A stretch of DNA of 7,239 nt from positions 1-7,239 of the forward strand of contig DKVF01000083.1 in assembly GCA_002491065.1 (NCBI GenBank), given 5' to 3'. Made by a program: the position numbers and the translations under genes. The notes beneath the pieces were generated by a model. That model searched no databases, was not told the origin of the DNA, and was given only the letters and a program-made list of their open reading frames with translations. This DNA is from Peptococcaceae bacterium UBA7185 (GTDB taxonomy: Bacteria > Bacillota > Peptococcia > Peptococcales > Peptococcaceae). Positions 4,990 to 7,239 of this stretch are shown one piece after another (position 1 is the stretch's first letter; each line of letters opens with the position of its first letter).

Positions 4990-7182
4990 ATGATAATGGT
5001 TACTGATAGATATTATTTTCGCAGACATCCTCTATGGTGGGTGTTAGCTGTTTTTACGCTGGGTTTGTGTTTTTTGCTTCCTTATCTGGAAAGAATTCAT
5101 TCCCCTTTATATATGCAGGCGGGTCAGCGTGTGGAGCTGTTTGGTATGGTACAGGAAAGTAGTTGTGGAGATGGGTATTTGTGGCTGCGTACAGAACCCG
5201 TACAGCAGGGGGGAAAAGGGCAGGTGGTATATGTACAGCTGCCTCGGCTAATAGGTGAAGATGGAGAATTGACGGAAACGGTATGGTATCCGGCAGGAAG
5301 CCGTTTGCGTGTGCAAGGTGTATTAGAAGTGCCTTTAGGACAGCGCAATCCGGGAGGATTTGATGAAGCACACTGGCTGCGAGGCAAAGGTACAGATGTA
5401 AAGTGTGCGGCTGATGAAATTATGTGGTTGACGCCGCCGAAGGGGATTCATTATTTTTCATGGCAAGCACAACAAATTTTGTACGATAAGGCGCATAATT
5501 ATTTACGTGAGGAAGAAAGCGGTCTGGTCTTGGCATTACTTTTAGGTGATAAAGGACAATTGGAGCAGAATTTTTATCGTTTGACACAACGCATGGGTAT
5601 TGCACATATTTTTGCTGTATCAGGGTTGCATGTGGGATTTGTGAGTGCGCTGCTGTTGGGCTTGTTCCGCTTGTCAGGTTGTCAGCAAAGCTGGTTGTCT
5701 TTCTTATGTCTGTCAGTGGGTTTGTCCTTTTATTGTATCGTAACTGGGGGAGCGCCTTCTGCATGGCGTGCAACGCTGATGGTTTTGCTGGGCACCCTCG
5801 CTTTGCGTCTGCGGCGGGCTCCTGCCCCATTGGATTTTTTGGCTTTCGCAGCGATAGTTCTTTTATTGCGCAATCCGTTTTTGCTTTACACAGCAGGGTT
5901 TCAGTTGTCCTTTGGAGTGACGCTGTCCTTATTGCTTTTTGTACAACCGCTACGGAAAAAATTACGTTGGATATGCTATCCTCGGTTGCGTGACAGCCTT
6001 GCAGTGGTAATCGCTGCTTACCTAGGCAGTGTTCCTTTGTCAGCTTGGCACTTTTATACGTTATCCTTATGGGCGCCGATATATAATTTTTTGTTGGTAC
6101 CGCTGGTAGCAGTTACAGTACCCGCGTTACTCCTGGCAGTATTATTGACGGTTACGCTACCTGTGGGTGGGTTGTTTTTTCTGCCAACAGCATGGCTGTT
6201 GCGTTTGCTGCGCTGCAGTGTGTTGTGGCTTGGAAATCTGTCAGATGGTGGACAATGGAACATAGGACAGCCTGGCAATTTGGCAATTATTTGTTATGGG
6301 GTATCGCTATTGTGCTTTTGGTGTTGGCTTCAAGGGCAGATTCCCTTTTGGACGGCAATGACGGAGACGGTGCAGAAAATGAGATTAAAACAGATAGGAC
6401 TTTTGGCAATGAGTTTGTTTTTACTCACTATATTTTTCTGCATTCCCAAGCCACCAGAGGAAAATCAGCTCCTTTGTTTAGATACTGGACAGGGAAGTTG
6501 TGCTTTGCTGCGTACCAAGGCTGGAGAAGTAGTGATTTTTGATGCCGGAGCTAGCGCACGGGAATTAAACAGTTGTTTGGCGTGGTATGGGATTAATAAG
6601 GTTCAGGCGGTTATTCTTTCCCATGGGGATAATGATCATATCTGCGGGCTGGAACAGGCATTAGAAAGTGTATATATAGAAAATCTCTGTGCAGAAACAG
6701 GACAATTAGGTCGCCAAGATTTATGCAGACTAGCAGAAGCAGCTCAAAACAAAGGAACTATGGTGCGAGCTATTACGAGCAGTGCCCGTCTACAGTTACG
6801 AGATGGGATGATAAATCTATATGTATATGATGATGGGACAGAAATCAATAATGGCAGAGAACTGACGGCATTACTGCAATTGAAAAAGGCGGCAGTTGCT
6901 TTTCCTGGTGATTTAGCACTGCAAGGCGTGCAACAATTTGTAGAAGAACAAGTATCTATCACTTTATGGGTTGTACCGCATCATGGCAGTCGGTTTAGTG
7001 CCAATAAAGAATTGTATCAGCAGCTACAGAAGAAAGGCGTGCGTCTTGCAGTAATTTCGGCGGGAAAAAACAATCGCTACGGGCACCCTCATCAAGAAGT
7101 ATTGCATATTTTACAGAAAGTAGGGATTCCCTACAAACGCACAGACTTACAAGGAGCAATTCAAATTTCTTTGGGAAAATGA
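4990..7182 (+). CDS. comEC: ComEC/Rec2-type competence DNA uptake channel
   Basis: ComEC is the inner-membrane channel through which one strand of bound DNA enters the cytoplasm during natural transformation. The 730-residue protein has the full three-part layout. A short hydrophobic N-terminus (about 12-32) precedes an OB-like DUF4131 region (about 40-145) ending in the family signature GQRNPGGFDE. The polytopic Competence domain spans about 175-455, with VSGLHVG near 210-216 and GGAPSAWRA further on. The C-terminal metallo-beta-lactamase-like domain spans about 490-730. Metal-site motifs are intact: HGDNDH (545-550), FPGDL (638-642), HHGS (664-667) and the late YGHPH (697-701), consistent with a functional nuclease-like domain. 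AAAGGAG (4979-4985) lies 4 bases before ATG 4990 and 10 before an in-frame ATG at 4996, so the true start could be two residues later. No terminator is visible in the 57 bases after the stop, so a downstream gene may be co-transcribed. It is transcribed divergently from the hyd operon and functionally unrelated to it. Confidence 0.95.
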   Translation: MIMVTDRYYFRRHPLWWVLAVFTLGLCFLLPYLERIHSPLYMQAGQRVELFGMVQESSCGDGYLWLRTEPVQQGGKGQVVYVQLPRLIGEDGELTETVWYPAGSRLRVQGVLEVPLGQRNPGGFDEAHWLRGKGTDVKCAADEIMWLTPPKGIHYFSWQAQQILYDKAHNYLREEESGLVLALLLGDKGQLEQNFYRLTQRMGIAHIFAVSGLHVGFVSALLLGLFRLSGCQQSWLSFLCLSVGLSFYCIVTGGAPSAWRATLMVLLGTLALRLRRAPAPLDFLAFAAIVLLLRNPFLLYTAGFQLSFGVTLSLLLFVQPLRKKLRWICYPRLRDSLAVVIAAYLGSVPLSAWHFYTLSLWAPIYNFLLVPLVAVTVPALLLAVLLTVTLPVGGLFFLPTAWLLRLLRCSVLWLGNLSDGGQWNIGQPGNLAIICYGVSLLCFWCWLQGQIPFWTAMTETVQKMRLKQIGLLAMSLFLLTIFFCIPKPPEENQLLCLDTGQGSCALLRTKAGEVVIFDAGASARELNSCLAWYGINKVQAVILSHGDNDHICGLEQALESVYIENLCAETGQLGRQDLCRLAEAAQNKGTMVRAITSSARLQLRDGMINLYVYDDGTEINNGRELTALLQLKKAAVAFPGDLALQGVQQFVEEQVSITLWVVPHHGSRFSANKELYQQLQKKGVRLAVISAGKNNRYGHPHQEVLHILQKVGIPYKRTDLQGAIQISLGK

Positions 7183-7239
7183 AAGAGAATAGGCAAAAAT
7201 GTTGTAGAAAAATCAAGAAATGTATAAATTACCAGAAAA

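Noticed and set aside
7220..7239. ATG TAT AAA TTA CCA GAA at the right edge as the start of a further gene after comEC
   Set aside because: Only about six codons are visible and there is no clear ribosome binding site. A gene such as holA often follows comEC in Firmicutes, but nothing here identifies it.

Overview
The window holds four confident protein genes and one confident small gene. It looks like chromosomal DNA from an anaerobic, hydrogen-metabolising Firmicutes bacterium (Clostridia or Negativicutes). The evidence is a set of [FeFe]-hydrogenase maturation genes, strong AGGAGG-type ribosome binding sites, TTGNNN/TATAAT-type promoters, rho-independent terminators with T tracts, and moderate-to-low GC with AT-rich intergenic DNA. 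The genus cannot be fixed from sequence alone. I see no mobile element, CRISPR array, tRNA or rRNA.

Layout. Bases 1-295 are an AT-rich upstream region with a good sigma-A-type promoter (TTGCGT-N17-TATAAT). It drives a PLP-dependent class I aminotransferase of the aspartate/aromatic type (296-1543, + strand), which ends at a strong terminator (1583-1612). Bases 1613-1814 hold nothing I can support as a gene. From the other side, a minus-strand operon converges on this point: a small TM1266-type putative hydrogenase-system regulator (4654-4391), hydE (4394-3339) and hydG (3324-1909). It ends at a hairpin near 1815-1852 that could terminate both strands. The regulator stop and hydE start overlap in ATGA, and the hydG ribosome binding site overlaps the hydE stop, so the three are very likely co-transcribed and partly co-translated. 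Divergent from this operon, comEC (4990-7182, + strand) encodes a complete DNA-uptake channel protein with N-terminal, membrane and metallo-beta-lactamase-like domains.

How the genes work together. HydG cleaves tyrosine to supply CO and cyanide on an iron synthon. HydE processes that synthon further. HydF, not present here, is the scaffold that delivers the 2Fe subcluster to hydrogenase HydA, also not present here. The small first gene is a conserved companion of unknown biochemical role, thought to be regulatory. The aminotransferase and comEC have no evident role in this pathway.

The least ordinary part is the 335-base gap between the regulator and comEC. On the minus strand it carries a near-consensus promoter (TTTACA-N17-TATACT), a 17-bp dyad at the predicted start of transcription, several competing short hairpins, an AGGAGG ribosome binding site followed by AUG-UGA and a possible 31-codon GTG-start ORF, and finally an intrinsic-terminator-like hairpin with a T6 tract 36 bases before the regulator's start codon. 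This resembles a transcription-attenuation leader for hydrogenase maturation. That reading is inference and has a competing one: a separate short RNA or peptide transcript, followed by a second promoter that overlaps the hairpin.
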